Assembly (NCBI RefSeq): GCF_011045195.1
Contig: NZ_CP049199.1
Coordinates: forward strand, 5,067,501-5,131,500
DNA length: 64,000 nt
Direction of reading: 5' to 3'
Source: Caulobacter soli
GTDB lineage: Bacteria; Pseudomonadota; Alphaproteobacteria; Caulobacterales; Caulobacteraceae
The notes beneath the pieces are model-generated. The model was not told where the DNA came from. It searched no databases and saw only the letters and a program-made list of their open reading frames with translations. The position numbers and the translations under genes were made by a program. Below are positions 19,072 to 27,407 of this stretch, piece by piece (position 1 is the first letter of the stretch; each line of letters opens with the position of its first letter).

Positions 19072-20076
19072 TCAGCTGTAGAGTTCGATCAGACGCGGAG
19101 ACACGACACGACGATCGTGGCGCGCCTCGACATAGGCCCGGGAGCGTCGACCGATGCCCTCCCAATCGGACCGGCGCTCGATCGCCTGCAGCAGGATGCT
19201 TTCGATGTCGTAGGGCGTCGCGCTGATCATCGGCAGGTCTTCGGAATAAATGTCGCGCAGGTCGTCGCGGATATAGCCCAGCGTGGGCACGCCGCGCGCC
19301 ATGGCCTCGACCGCGAACACGCCGTAGGCGCCGGCCAGCAGCTGGTCGACGACCAGGTCGGCGTTGGCGATCTCCTCCATGACCTCGGCGTGGGTGCGCT
19401 GGGTCATCAGCCTCAGGTCCACCTTGACCCCTCGGGCCGCCAGTCGCTCGCAGGCGTTCTGCAGGTGGACCGAGCCCTTCAGGTCCAGCGCGGAGGGCGC
19501 GTGGACGATGCGCACCACGTCGGGATCACGCTCGTGGACCGGCAAGCCGGCGGCCTCGGCGTCGAGCTCCTGCAGGTCGACCGGCTGGGGCAGGAAGGTG
19601 GCGTTGGGCGCGAACTCCTGGATGTCGGGCGTATAGACCACGGCCCGCCGCCCAAGACCCCTGGCCACCTCCCGCGCCTGAAGCCTGTTGCGATTGCAGG
19701 CCATGGGCCAGCAGGCCTGGCAGGCGTTGATCGGATACTTCCGCTGGACGACCTTCGAGTCGCGGATGTCGCACCCATGAAAGTGCATCACGACCTTTTT
19801 TCCGGCCATCTTGAGGAAGCGAATGTCCTCCAGACCGTCGCCCCACAGCGAATAGCCGAAATGGAAATTGAAGATGTCGTAGTCGAGCATCGCGGAGAGC
19901 GCGTGGTCGGCGGTGAAGCTGGTGATGGTCTGGTCGACGTCACGCTGATAGACGCCAGCCGGGAAACAAATCGCCCGGGACGAGAGCCCGATTTCGCGTT
20001 CGGTCTTGGCCAGAATTCCCGGTATGCCGGCGATGTTGAAGGGGCCGTGATAAACCCTGGGCTGTTGCTTCATCAT
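19072..20076 (-). CDS. Glycosyltransferase (GT-B, group 1-like) with Cys cluster
   Basis: A 334-residue GT-B glycosyltransferase. The C-terminal donor-binding half includes VRIVHAPSALDLKGS and the GVFAVEAMARGVPTLGYIRDDL segment (E of the E-x7-E type motif). The acceptor half has HFHGCDIRDSKVVQRKYPINACQACWPMACNRNR. There, C102, C119, C122 and C127 form a possible metal site. The start was taken at ATG 20076; the upstream in-frame region is Arg/Gly-rich and not glycosyltransferase-like. It is first in a minus-strand run with the LpxD-like and deacetylase-like genes, and divergent from the next glycosyltransferase. Confidence 0.8.
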   Translation of the reverse strand: MMKQQPRVYHGPFNIAGIPGILAKTEREIGLSSRAICFPAGVYQRDVDQTITSFTADHALSAMLDYDIFNFHFGYSLWGDGLEDIRFLKMAGKKVVMHFHGCDIRDSKVVQRKYPINACQACWPMACNRNRLQAREVARGLGRRAVVYTPDIQEFAPNATFLPQPVDLQELDAEAAGLPVHERDPDVVRIVHAPSALDLKGSVHLQNACERLAARGVKVDLRLMTQRTHAEVMEEIANADLVVDQLLAGAYGVFAVEAMARGVPTLGYIRDDLRDIYSEDLPMISATPYDIESILLQAIERRSDWEGIGRRSRAYVEARHDRRVVSPRLIELYS

Positions 20077-20230
20077 CGGACCATGACGCCTGGGCTCGCC
20101 GCCCACGACGCGGTAGTACCGCGCGCCGGGGCGGACAGGCAACCCGATTAAAAAAGGCCAGGGTTGCGCGTGGGTGACGATGATGCCACACCGGCCGTCG
20201 GTCTAAGATACGCTGGGGCGTAGCAAATTC

Positions 20231-21793
20231 ATGCGCATCGTCATGCTGACGGACGACTCCAACTCGATCGACCGTCGCATTCTTCTCGAGGCTGACGCGC
20301 TGATCGCCAAGGGTCACGAAGTCATACTCCTCGCCCGTCACCTCGACGGATTGCCTGACGGAGCACGGATCAACGAGCTCAAGGTGGCGTACGTCAAGTT
20401 GAGCTCGACCTGGCTGGCCAAGCCCTCCGTCAAAGGCCTGGTCATCGGGTTCGCGCGGCGGATGCAGGCGGTCGCCAAGACCTGCGCCAAGGGCGCGGTT
20501 CGCACGCGCCTGAGCCGACTCAAGAGCATCATCCTGCGCCTCTATGCCTGGCTCGTGGCCGTGCGCGCCTCGCCCGAGGTCTATTTGCGCCGCGATTTCG
20601 CCCGCGTATTCGATTCCTGGACCCCGCTGCCTCGCCGCGCGATGATCGCGGGACGCCTGCTGGCCGCGGGCGCCATGGGCTTGGCCCTCGAGATCGCCCG
20701 CTTCGTGCGCCGCCCACGCCGCGGCTTGAAATTCGCCGGTCCCTCGCACCTGGCCCACCCCATGAAGCCGCACGCCTGGGATCAGGCGTTGATCGATTGG
20801 GCGACCTATTACGATCCCGACCTGATCCACGCGCACGATCTGCCCCAGCTGTTTGCTGGCGTCACCGTGGCGCGAAAGCTGGGCGTGCCGCTGATCTACG
20901 ACGCCCACGAGGTCTATCCCGAGATTTCCAGCCTGACCGCCGCCGAGAAGACCTTCCTGCTCGCCCGCGAGAGCGCGCTGGTCAAGCACTGCGACGCCCT
21001 GATCACGGTCAACCCGTTCTGCGGCCACTTCATGGAAAAGCGCTACGGCAGCAAGCCGTTCGAGGTGATCACCAACGCCACGGAACGCACGCCGGCTCTC
21101 GAAGCCAACCCGCGTCCGCGCCGCTTCCATGAAAAGCTTGGCCTGCCGGCGGACGTGCGCGTGCTCTGCTACCAGGGATGGTTCTCAAAGGAAGGCCGTG
21201 GCCTGGCCGAACTGGTGGCGGCGATGGCCGACGTGCGAGAGGACGTCCATCTCGTGATGATCGGCTACGGCGACCGCGAGTATTTCCGGGGAATCGCCGA
21301 AAGGTCGGGCTGCACCGAACGGGTCCATATCCTGGACGCCGTGCCCTGGACCGAACTGCTGGAATGGAGCGCCTCGGCCGATGTCGGGATCATCCCGTAC
21401 CAACCGATCGACTTCAATCACAAGTTCTGCTCGCCCAACAAGCTCTACGAATTCATCGCCGCCCGTCTGCCGATCCTGGCCAATGATCTGGTCTATCTGC
21501 GCCAGGTCATCGAGGGCGAGGGCTTTGGCATGGTCGCCGAGTTGACCAACCCCGCCAACATGGCCGCGGCGATCAACACCATGTTCGACCCCGAGACCGA
21601 TATCGTCAGCCGCTCGCGGCAGGACATGATCGCGAAGGGTCCCGCCTGGGAATGGCCGGTCGAGGCGGAAAAGCTTCTGGCCATCTATGACCGGGTGATC
21701 GCCCGTTCGCCGGACAAGGGGCTGCGCTCGCCCGTGATCCACCCGCGCCTGCGCGCGGAAGCGGAACGGTCCACGCCTCGGGCGGCGGCGTAA
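20231..21793 (+). CDS. Glycosyltransferase, GT4 family
   Basis: A 520-residue cytoplasmic GT-B glycosyltransferase. The N-terminal nucleotide-binding-like fold opens MRIVMLTDDSNSIDRRILLEADALIAKGHEV. A basic insertion of about 90 residues (80-175) may bind the membrane. LIHAHDLPQL and LIYDAHEVYPE follow. The donor site region has CYQGWFSKEGRGLAELV and FCSPNKLYEFIAARLPIL. The latter is shared, as CTPNKLWEY, with the glycosyltransferase at 33114. It is followed 35 bases later by a methyltransferase gene, so the pair may form an operon. Sugar specificity is unknown. Confidence 0.85.
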   Translation: MRIVMLTDDSNSIDRRILLEADALIAKGHEVILLARHLDGLPDGARINELKVAYVKLSSTWLAKPSVKGLVIGFARRMQAVAKTCAKGAVRTRLSRLKSIILRLYAWLVAVRASPEVYLRRDFARVFDSWTPLPRRAMIAGRLLAAGAMGLALEIARFVRRPRRGLKFAGPSHLAHPMKPHAWDQALIDWATYYDPDLIHAHDLPQLFAGVTVARKLGVPLIYDAHEVYPEISSLTAAEKTFLLARESALVKHCDALITVNPFCGHFMEKRYGSKPFEVITNATERTPALEANPRPRRFHEKLGLPADVRVLCYQGWFSKEGRGLAELVAAMADVREDVHLVMIGYGDREYFRGIAERSGCTERVHILDAVPWTELLEWSASADVGIIPYQPIDFNHKFCSPNKLYEFIAARLPILANDLVYLRQVIEGEGFGMVAELTNPANMAAAINTMFDPETDIVSRSRQDMIAKGPAWEWPVEAEKLLAIYDRVIARSPDKGLRSPVIHPRLRAEAERSTPRAAA

Positions 21794-21828
21794 TCGCGGG
21801 CGACGCCGCGAAAGAGGAGGAAACCACC

Positions 21829-22596
21829 TTGGGGCAAAAGGTCAAAAAGCCGACGTACTGCAGCGTGGCCGAGATGTCGGTCGCCGGCAACGCGTGGGAC
21901 CGGACCTGGGGCGAAGCCCTGGCCACCTCGATCGACGACGCCTTGATCCCCGCCGTGGAATGGCGGCGAACGGAGGCGCGCGGCCTGTCCAAGGTCAGCG
22001 CCGAACAGATGACGAGCGTGACTCTGGCCAAGCATGGACCCAGCGGCCGCGCCTCGCCCTGCGGCCTGTTCATCCCCGGCTCGGCGATCGCCGGGCGACG
22101 GGTGGTCGAACTGGGCTGCGGATATGGTTGGCTCGGCCGCCAGCTGACGCCGTGGACGTCGCGTTATCTCGGCATCGACGCCTCCCGTCTGGTGCTGGCC
22201 GTCGCCAAGTCGACCCAGCGACGGGGCATGCGGTACGGCCACATCAGCGACGAAGTGGTGTTCCGGGATCTGAGGGGCACCTTCGACACTCTGGTCACCC
22301 ACAACACGCTCTTCCACCTGAACAGATCGCATCTGACCGGCGCCCTGATCCGGATGCGCACCCTGCTGCGGCCCGGTGCCCTGGCCACCGGCGAGTTCTG
22401 CACGATCCGTCCCGGCTCGGTCGCCGGTGTGATCTATCCGTCCGAGCGGAAGCTGGACCTCAAGGTCCCGAGCTGTGGCTACTATTTCGATCAGGCAAGC
22501 TTCGCCGCGGCTGTCGGCGCGGCGGGTTTCGATGTCCTGGCGTTCAAGCCCGACTCCGCCGGGATCAGCTGCCAGGCCTTGATGAAGATGAAATAG
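21829..22596 (+). CDS. Class I SAM-dependent methyltransferase
   Basis: A 255-residue methyltransferase with the SAM-binding motif VVELGCGYGWLG at residues 92-103 and the acidic post-I residue in YLGIDASRL. A later LRPGALATGEF fits the Rossmann strand order. The start is a TTG at 21829 with AGGAGG eight bases before it; no ATG fits the conserved N-terminus. Following a glycosyltransferase in a polysaccharide locus, it probably adds a methyl group to a glycan or caps a chain, but the acceptor is not shown by the sequence. Confidence 0.8.
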   Translation: MGQKVKKPTYCSVAEMSVAGNAWDRTWGEALATSIDDALIPAVEWRRTEARGLSKVSAEQMTSVTLAKHGPSGRASPCGLFIPGSAIAGRRVVELGCGYGWLGRQLTPWTSRYLGIDASRLVLAVAKSTQRRGMRYGHISDEVVFRDLRGTFDTLVTHNTLFHLNRSHLTGALIRMRTLLRPGALATGEFCTIRPGSVAGVIYPSERKLDLKVPSCGYYFDQASFAAAVGAAGFDVLAFKPDSAGISCQALMKMK

Positions 22597-22611
22597 GCCG
22601 CGCCGTCGGCC

Positions 22612-22974
22612 CTAGACGGAAGGCCTCGGCGACGACGGGGCGCCATCCAGGGCCGCCTCGCCATCCTCCACCGGAGCGGCGTGCTCCAGGATGGCCGTCA
22701 TCGGATCATCCGGCGTTGGATCATCCGGCGTTGCGGGCGTCGCCTCGATCCTCTGAGCCCAGGGCAAGGCGTCGCCGTTCAGATACTGCTCGCTGGCGAC
22801 TTCGCCGTCGATGTCCTGCGTGACCACCCCAGTGGCGGTTTCGGCGTTCTGCGCCAGGTCGGCGGCCAGGGCCAAGGCCTCGTCACGCGAGGCTTCGCGC
22901 GCCAGGGTGCGGCCATCTTGGCTGACGCGCCACTGATCGCCCTCGGCGACGACATAGATGACCTGTTCGAGCAT
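22612..22974 (-). CDS. DUF2188-like small protein with acidic tail
   Basis: A 120-residue protein. The first 60 residues (EQVIYVVAEGDQWRVSQDGRTLAREASRDEALALAADLAQ) read like the small beta-alpha DUF2188 fold, which usually has a conserved 'W.V' followed by a helix with Ala. The second half is Pro/Asp/Glu-rich (TPATPDDPTPDDP) and probably disordered. ATG 22974 is preceded by GAGG at suitable spacing. Function is unknown. It ends 15 bases from the convergent methyltransferase gene. Confidence 0.65.
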   Translation of the reverse strand: MLEQVIYVVAEGDQWRVSQDGRTLAREASRDEALALAADLAQNAETATGVVTQDIDGEVASEQYLNGDALPWAQRIEATPATPDDPTPDDPMTAILEHAAPVEDGEAALDGAPSSPRPSV

Positions 22975-23048
22975 GGCGACCTCGCAAAACCGACACCTTG
23001 GAAACGCGGCCTCTGGGACCATCGTTCCGTGGGCTTCAGCGGCGATCG

Positions 23049-23966
23049 TCAGCCGATGCAGGCCAGAGCGAGCTCGAGGTTGCGCTGACCGTCCCAGCCC
23101 GAAACCGGCGCGGCCGCGCCTTCACGGATCGCCCTCAGGAAGGCGGCGTGCTCCAGCTTCAGCGGTTCGGCCTGCTCGACGAACAGGTGCCGCGTCTCAT
23201 AGGCTCCGTCCGGCTTATAGTCCGAATAGGCCGTCGCCTGGCGGGTGATCAGATCGGCCACCACGAAGCGGCTGGCCGTGGCCACCTGGAGCTGGCGCAC
23301 CCGGAAGGGCGTGAGCCAGTTGCAATTGATCTGGGCCTGCGCGCCGTTCTGGGTCCGCGCGAGGATCATCGCCACGTCCTGAGCCGAGCCGTGGGCCTTG
23401 GCGTGCTGGCATGTCACGTCGACGATGTCCGAGTCGGTGAGGAAGCGGACGATGTCGATGTCGTGCACCGCCAGGTCCATGATCACGCCGACATCACCCA
23501 TGCGCGGCGGGAACGGCCCGGCCCGCGTGATCGAGACGGAGATCACCGCCTCGCCCTCGCAAGCCTTCTTGGCGGCCAGGACGGCGGGGTTGAAGCGCTC
23601 GACGTGGCCGACCATCAAGACCTTGCCGGCGGCGTCCGCCGCCGCGATCATCCGCTGGGCTTCCGCTGGCGTATTGGCGATGGGTTTTTCCACGAGGACG
23701 TGGACGCCCCGCGCCAGAAGGGCCTCGGCCAGGGGCGCGTGCAGGTGGTTCGGCGTCGCCACCACCGCGAAGTCGATCCCCGCGGCCAGGGCCTCGTCCA
23801 GATCGGCGAAACCCTGGCAATTCAGTTGCTGCGCCATCTGGGCGCGGCGCGCGGCGTCGACCTCGACCACGCCGACCAGCTCCGCGTCCGGCGCCTGAGC
23901 CAGCATCCGCGCGTGATACGCGCCCATGATCCCGGCCCCGAAGACCGCGCCCCGAAGTTTCGACAT
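23049..23966 (-). CDS. Gfo/Idh/MocA-family sugar dehydrogenase
   Basis: A 305-residue NAD(P)-dependent oxidoreductase. The Rossmann dinucleotide motif is FGAGIMGAYHARML at residues 9-22. The family signature with the catalytic Lys is V-E-K-P-I-A-N-T near residue 92. A His in DLAVHDIDIVRFL is the usual partner. Enzymes of this family oxidise or epimerise nucleotide sugars in polysaccharide pathways. It is one of two in the locus, the other (29494) being closer to WbpB. It follows the Wzt gene on the same strand by 11 bases and is likely co-transcribed with the exporter. Confidence 0.85.
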   Translation of the reverse strand: MSKLRGAVFGAGIMGAYHARMLAQAPDAELVGVVEVDAARRAQMAQQLNCQGFADLDEALAAGIDFAVVATPNHLHAPLAEALLARGVHVLVEKPIANTPAEAQRMIAAADAAGKVLMVGHVERFNPAVLAAKKACEGEAVISVSITRAGPFPPRMGDVGVIMDLAVHDIDIVRFLTDSDIVDVTCQHAKAHGSAQDVAMILARTQNGAQAQINCNWLTPFRVRQLQVATASRFVVADLITRQATAYSDYKPDGAYETRHLFVEQAEPLKLEHAAFLRAIREGAAAPVSGWDGQRNLELALACIG

Positions 23967-23977
23967 CTTGTTTGACC

Positions 23978-24727
23978 TCAGGCGGCGTGAGTCGTGGCCA
24001 TGTAGGTGGCGACGGCGTCCGCGTAGGACCCATCGAAGGCGACGCGGCCGTCCTTCATGTAGATGCCGCGCCGCGCGATCGAGTCCGACAGCGACAACGC
24101 GTGGGTGGCCAGCACGACCAGACCGGCGTTGTTGATGATGTTGATCATCCGCTTGGTGGCCTTCTCGATGAAGGCCGCGTCGCCGGCGCCCAGAACCTCG
24201 TCGATCAGCAGCACGTCGGCGTTGAAGCTGGTGGCGATCGAGAAGGCCAGGCGGATCCGCATGCCGGCCGAATAGGTCCGGATCGGCATGTCGATGAACT
24301 CGCCCAGTTCGGCGAAATCGACGACGTCGTCGACGATCGACCGAGCCTGCTTGGTGCTGGCGCCCATGTAGCGGGCGCGGATGACGATGTTGTCGCGGCC
24401 GCTCGCGTCCTCTTCCATGCCGCTGACCATGTCGAGCAGGGTGCGGATGGAGCCTTGGCGGCGGATGGAGCCGCCGGTCGGCTCATAGATGCCCGCCATC
24501 AGCTTGAGCAGGGTGGACTTGCCCGCGCCATTGCCGCCGACCAGCGCGATGCGGTCGCCGGCCGTGGCCGACAGCGTCACGTCGCGCAGCGCCTGCACCA
24601 TGACCCGGTTATGGTCGGTGGTGCTGCGGCTCTTGAGGGGCTTGATCAGCTGAGTTCGAAATTGGCGGGCGGCGACCCCGTAGACAGGGAACGTCAGCGA
24701 GACGCCTTGAAGGTCGAGACTGGCCAT
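23978..24727 (-). CDS. wzt: ABC transporter ATPase for polysaccharide export
   Basis: A 249-residue ATPase that powers export of lipid-linked O-antigen or capsule across the inner membrane with Wzm. Walker A is GGNGAGKST (64-72), the signature is YSAGM (152-156), Walker B is DVLLIDEVLGAGD (171-183) and the switch His is H209. The YS-x-G-M signature is typical of Wzt/KpsT. Many Wzt proteins carry an extra C-terminal glycan-binding domain; this one ends right after the ATPase fold. That points to a mode in which export does not depend on a capped chain end. Confidence 0.92.
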   Translation of the reverse strand: MASLDLQGVSLTFPVYGVAARQFRTQLIKPLKSRSTTDHNRVMVQALRDVTLSATAGDRIALVGGNGAGKSTLLKLMAGIYEPTGGSIRRQGSIRTLLDMVSGMEEDASGRDNIVIRARYMGASTKQARSIVDDVVDFAELGEFIDMPIRTYSAGMRIRLAFSIATSFNADVLLIDEVLGAGDAAFIEKATKRMINIINNAGLVVLATHALSLSDSIARRGIYMKDGRVAFDGSYADAVATYMATTHAA

Positions 24728-24730
24728 GGG

Positions 24731-25522
24731 CTAGATCCAGAAGGGCAGGCGGCGGCGGGTGAGAACGAAGACCCCGAGTCCCAGGATCAGGCACACGGCC
24801 GCGGAGGCCAGGGCCCGCGACCAGGCGTGCGGCAATGTCGGTTCGTTGATCAGCGGCGCACGCATCACGTCGAGCAGATAGGTGATGGGGTTGAGCAGCA
24901 CGATGGCCTTGTTGCGCACCAGGGTCTCGGGCCGCCAGTAGACCGGCGACAGAAGCGCCCCGATCCCCATGGCCATGCCGATCAGGGGCACCATGTCGCG
25001 GAAACGCGGCGTAAGGCACGCCACGACGAAGACCAGGCCCGTCACGGCCGTCAACACCAGCACGATCCCGGGGATCGCCATCAGCATCGACAGCGACGGG
25101 CGGATCCCCATGACCAGCGCCACGACAAGGAAAGCCACGAGGTGGTGAGCGGTGACGATGGCGTTGCGGATGATCGCGGACAGGATCATCAGGCCATAGG
25201 GCAGCGGCGAACCGGACAGGTGGTTTCGCGCCGAGATCAGGGTGGTGCAGGCCTCGATCAGCGACTGCGAGAGGAAAGACCAGATGATGATGCCCATGAG
25301 AACGAAGGGCAGCGCCTTGCGCAGCTCTCCGCCGAACAGGCCGGTCATCACGAAACTGAGGGCCGAGGCGGTGACCAGGATCGAGATGCTGACCCAGAAC
25401 GGACCGATCAACGAGCGCGCGTACCGCACGCGCAAATCCTGCCAAGCCAGAAAGAAGGCCAGCGGAAGACGAGCAAAGCTGTCTTGCAGATCCCGAGCGC
25501 TAACCTGGAGTGCGTTTTTCAT
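24731..25522 (-). CDS. wzm: ABC-2 type polysaccharide export permease
   Basis: A 263-residue inner-membrane protein with about six hydrophobic helices, the transmembrane half of the exporter with Wzt (next gene, 3 bases apart). The N-terminal AWQDLRVRYARSLIGPFWVSISILV is the ABC-2 amphipathic entry characteristic of Wzm/KpsM. The conserved MVPLIGMAMGIGALLSPVYWRPE segment near residue 180 and LLNPITYLLDVMRAPL are also typical. Its substrate is presumably the glycan built by the enzymes of this locus. Confidence 0.92.
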   Translation of the reverse strand: MKNALQVSARDLQDSFARLPLAFFLAWQDLRVRYARSLIGPFWVSISILVTASALSFVMTGLFGGELRKALPFVLMGIIIWSFLSQSLIEACTTLISARNHLSGSPLPYGLMILSAIIRNAIVTAHHLVAFLVVALVMGIRPSLSMLMAIPGIVLVLTAVTGLVFVVACLTPRFRDMVPLIGMAMGIGALLSPVYWRPETLVRNKAIVLLNPITYLLDVMRAPLINEPTLPHAWSRALASAAVCLILGLGVFVLTRRRLPFWI

Positions 25523-25589
25523 AAAAGTGTCCGAACGGCGTGACGCGTGCGATGATTCACCGGCAAGAGCCCGGCGAAACGGTCAATTT

Positions 25590-26186
25590 TTAGACCGGAT
25601 TCACGACCTCACTGATCTCTAGCTCAAAACCGCACGGTGAGGACAGAAAGACCCGATCGCCGTCGCGTCCGACAACGCTCATCCGCCGTCCCGCCGGGGA
25701 GATGTAGCCGATCACGCGGGCCGGGTTGCCGACCACCAGCGCATGCTCGGGCACATCCTTGGCGACCACGGATCCAGCGCCCACCAGCGCCCAACGCCCA
25801 ATGGTGACGCCCGGGGTGAGCACGGCGGCGCCGCCGATCGAGGCGCCGTAACGCACGGTCACACCAGACACGACCCAATCATCCGCGCTCTTGAAGGATC
25901 CGTCAGCATTGATCGCGCGCGGAAACCGGTCATTCAGAAGCACACAGTGCGGACCCAGAAGAACCCCATCCTCGACGGTGGCTCCTAGATAAACGCTAAC
26001 ATTGTTCTGGATTTTGCAGTTGGAACCGACGTTGACATCAATATCCACAAATGCATTTTTGCCAATGCTCGTGGCGTCACCAATCACGGCGCGCTCGCGA
26101 ACCTGAGCATTATTCCAGATCTTAACCCCTTTACCCAACTTGGCCAGCGGGTGGACTTCAGCCGTTGGATGGATAAGAACTGTCAT
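25590..26186 (-). CDS. Hexapeptide N-acetyltransferase, WbpD-like (copy 1)
   Basis: A 198-residue left-handed beta-helix acetyltransferase. Repeats such as IHPTAEVHPLAKLGKGVKIWNNAQVRERAVIGD start the coil. The loop with CKIQNNVSVYLGATVEDGVLLGPHCVLLND matches the WbpD/WlbB group, which acetylates the 3-amino group of UDP-2-acetamido-3-amino-glucuronate. The C-terminus has a short extra beta region (VVGRDGDRVFLSSPCGFELEISEVV). A second copy is at 37448. Start ATG 26186. It is divergent from the WbpI-like epimerase gene, 118 bases away, and head-to-tail with wzm. Confidence 0.85.
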   Translation of the reverse strand: MTVLIHPTAEVHPLAKLGKGVKIWNNAQVRERAVIGDATSIGKNAFVDIDVNVGSNCKIQNNVSVYLGATVEDGVLLGPHCVLLNDRFPRAINADGSFKSADDWVVSGVTVRYGASIGGAAVLTPGVTIGRWALVGAGSVVAKDVPEHALVVGNPARVIGYISPAGRRMSVVGRDGDRVFLSSPCGFELEISEVVNPV

Positions 26187-26304
26187 CAAATCACATGAGG
26201 TTCGAAATTCTTGATGGCAGGGAATGGCCCAAAAGCCCTTCGGCTGTCAAGCGGACTCACTTCTACCCAAACTGTTCTCATACTGGAAAAATCTGGAGCC
26301 TCAA

Positions 26305-27363
26305 ATGCCGCAGCGGCGAATTTTCAGCGTGGTTGGGGCGCGCCCCCAATTCATCAAGGCCGGGCCTGTCGAACGCGCGTTCAAAGACCACGCCGCGTCG
26401 CGATCCTATATCGTCCACACCGGACAACACTATGACGCCAACATGTCTGAGGTTTTCTTCGAAGAACTGCAGATTCCGCAACCATCGTTCAAACTGAACA
26501 TTTCAGGCGGCTCGCACGGTGAGATGACGGGCCGCATGCTGGAGGCGCTGGACCGCCTGTTCATCGACGAACGGCCCGATGGCGTATTGGTTTACGGCGA
26601 CACCAACTCCACCCTGGCGGGCGCGCTGGCCGCCAGCAAGCTGAGCATCCCGGTCTTCCACATCGAGGCGGGTCTCCGCTCGTTCAACCGGGCCATGCCG
26701 GAGGAGATCAACCGCGTGCTGACCGATCACGTCAGCGATCTGCTGTTCTGCCCCACGGCCGCCGCCGTCGAGAACTTGGTCCGCGAGGGCGTGACCCAGG
26801 GTGTGTACGCGGTCGGCGATGTCATGCAGGACGCCACCCAACAGGCGGCGGCTCGCGCCGAAACCGCGTCGACGGTGTTGGAGACCCTGGATCTGGTCGG
26901 TCGCCCCTACGTGCTCTGCACCATCCACCGCGCCGAGAACACCAACGACCTCGACCGGCTGCGGGCCTTGCTGGACTACGTGCGCGAGACGGCCGCTGGA
27001 CGGCTCATCGTCTTCCCGGTCCACCCCCGCACGCGCAAGATCTGCGAGGCGGCCGGTATCGGCCTGGAAGGCTTCATGCCCATCGACCCCGCCGGCTATC
27101 TGGATCTGCAGCGCCTGATCAGCGGCTGCGAACTGGTCTGCTGCGACAGCGGCGGCCTGCAGAAGGAAGCCTATTTCCATCGCCGGCCCTGCGTGACCCT
27201 GCGCGACGAAACCGAGTGGGTGGAAACGATCGACGCCGGCTGGAACCGGCTTTGGCGCACGCCGGACTTCGTCTCGCCCCGCCGCGGGATCACCGACTAC
27301 GGCGACGGTCACGCCGCGCGCCGGATCGTCGAGCACATCGACCAGTGGTTCGCGACCGCCTGA
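26305..27363 (+). CDS. UDP-GlcNAc 2-epimerase family, WbpI-like
   Basis: A 352-residue non-hydrolysing UDP-N-acetylsugar 2-epimerase. The opening SVVGARPQFIKAGPVERAF, then HTGQHYDANMSEVFFEEL and an HGEMTGRML segment, follow the WbpI subgroup. WecB proteins instead have GTRPEAIKMAP. WbpI turns UDP-2,3-diacetamido-glucuronate into the manno form. Other conserved parts are VYGDTNSTLAGALAA, HIEAGLRSFNR-MPEEINR, IHRAENT and SDSGGLQKEA-like CCDSGGLQKEAYF. ATG 26305 has GGAG six to seven bases upstream. It lies in the midst of WbpA-, B-, D- and E-like genes. Confidence 0.87.
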   Translation: MPQRRIFSVVGARPQFIKAGPVERAFKDHAASRSYIVHTGQHYDANMSEVFFEELQIPQPSFKLNISGGSHGEMTGRMLEALDRLFIDERPDGVLVYGDTNSTLAGALAASKLSIPVFHIEAGLRSFNRAMPEEINRVLTDHVSDLLFCPTAAAVENLVREGVTQGVYAVGDVMQDATQQAAARAETASTVLETLDLVGRPYVLCTIHRAENTNDLDRLRALLDYVRETAAGRLIVFPVHPRTRKICEAAGIGLEGFMPIDPAGYLDLQRLISGCELVCCDSGGLQKEAYFHRRPCVTLRDETEWVETIDAGWNRLWRTPDFVSPRRGITDYGDGHAARRIVEHIDQWFATA

Positions 27364-27382
27364 ACAGGGCGGGCGACCGACC

Positions 27383-27407
27383 GGCCCTGGCCTAGCCGGC
27401 CAGGGCC
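27383..27407. terminator. Hairpin between the epimerase and asparagine synthase genes
   Basis: A perfect ten-base inverted repeat (27383-27392 with 27398-27407) with a five-base loop lies between the convergent gene ends and includes the asnB stop codon. It has no T tract on either strand. It may act as a two-way transcription barrier. Confidence 0.45.
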
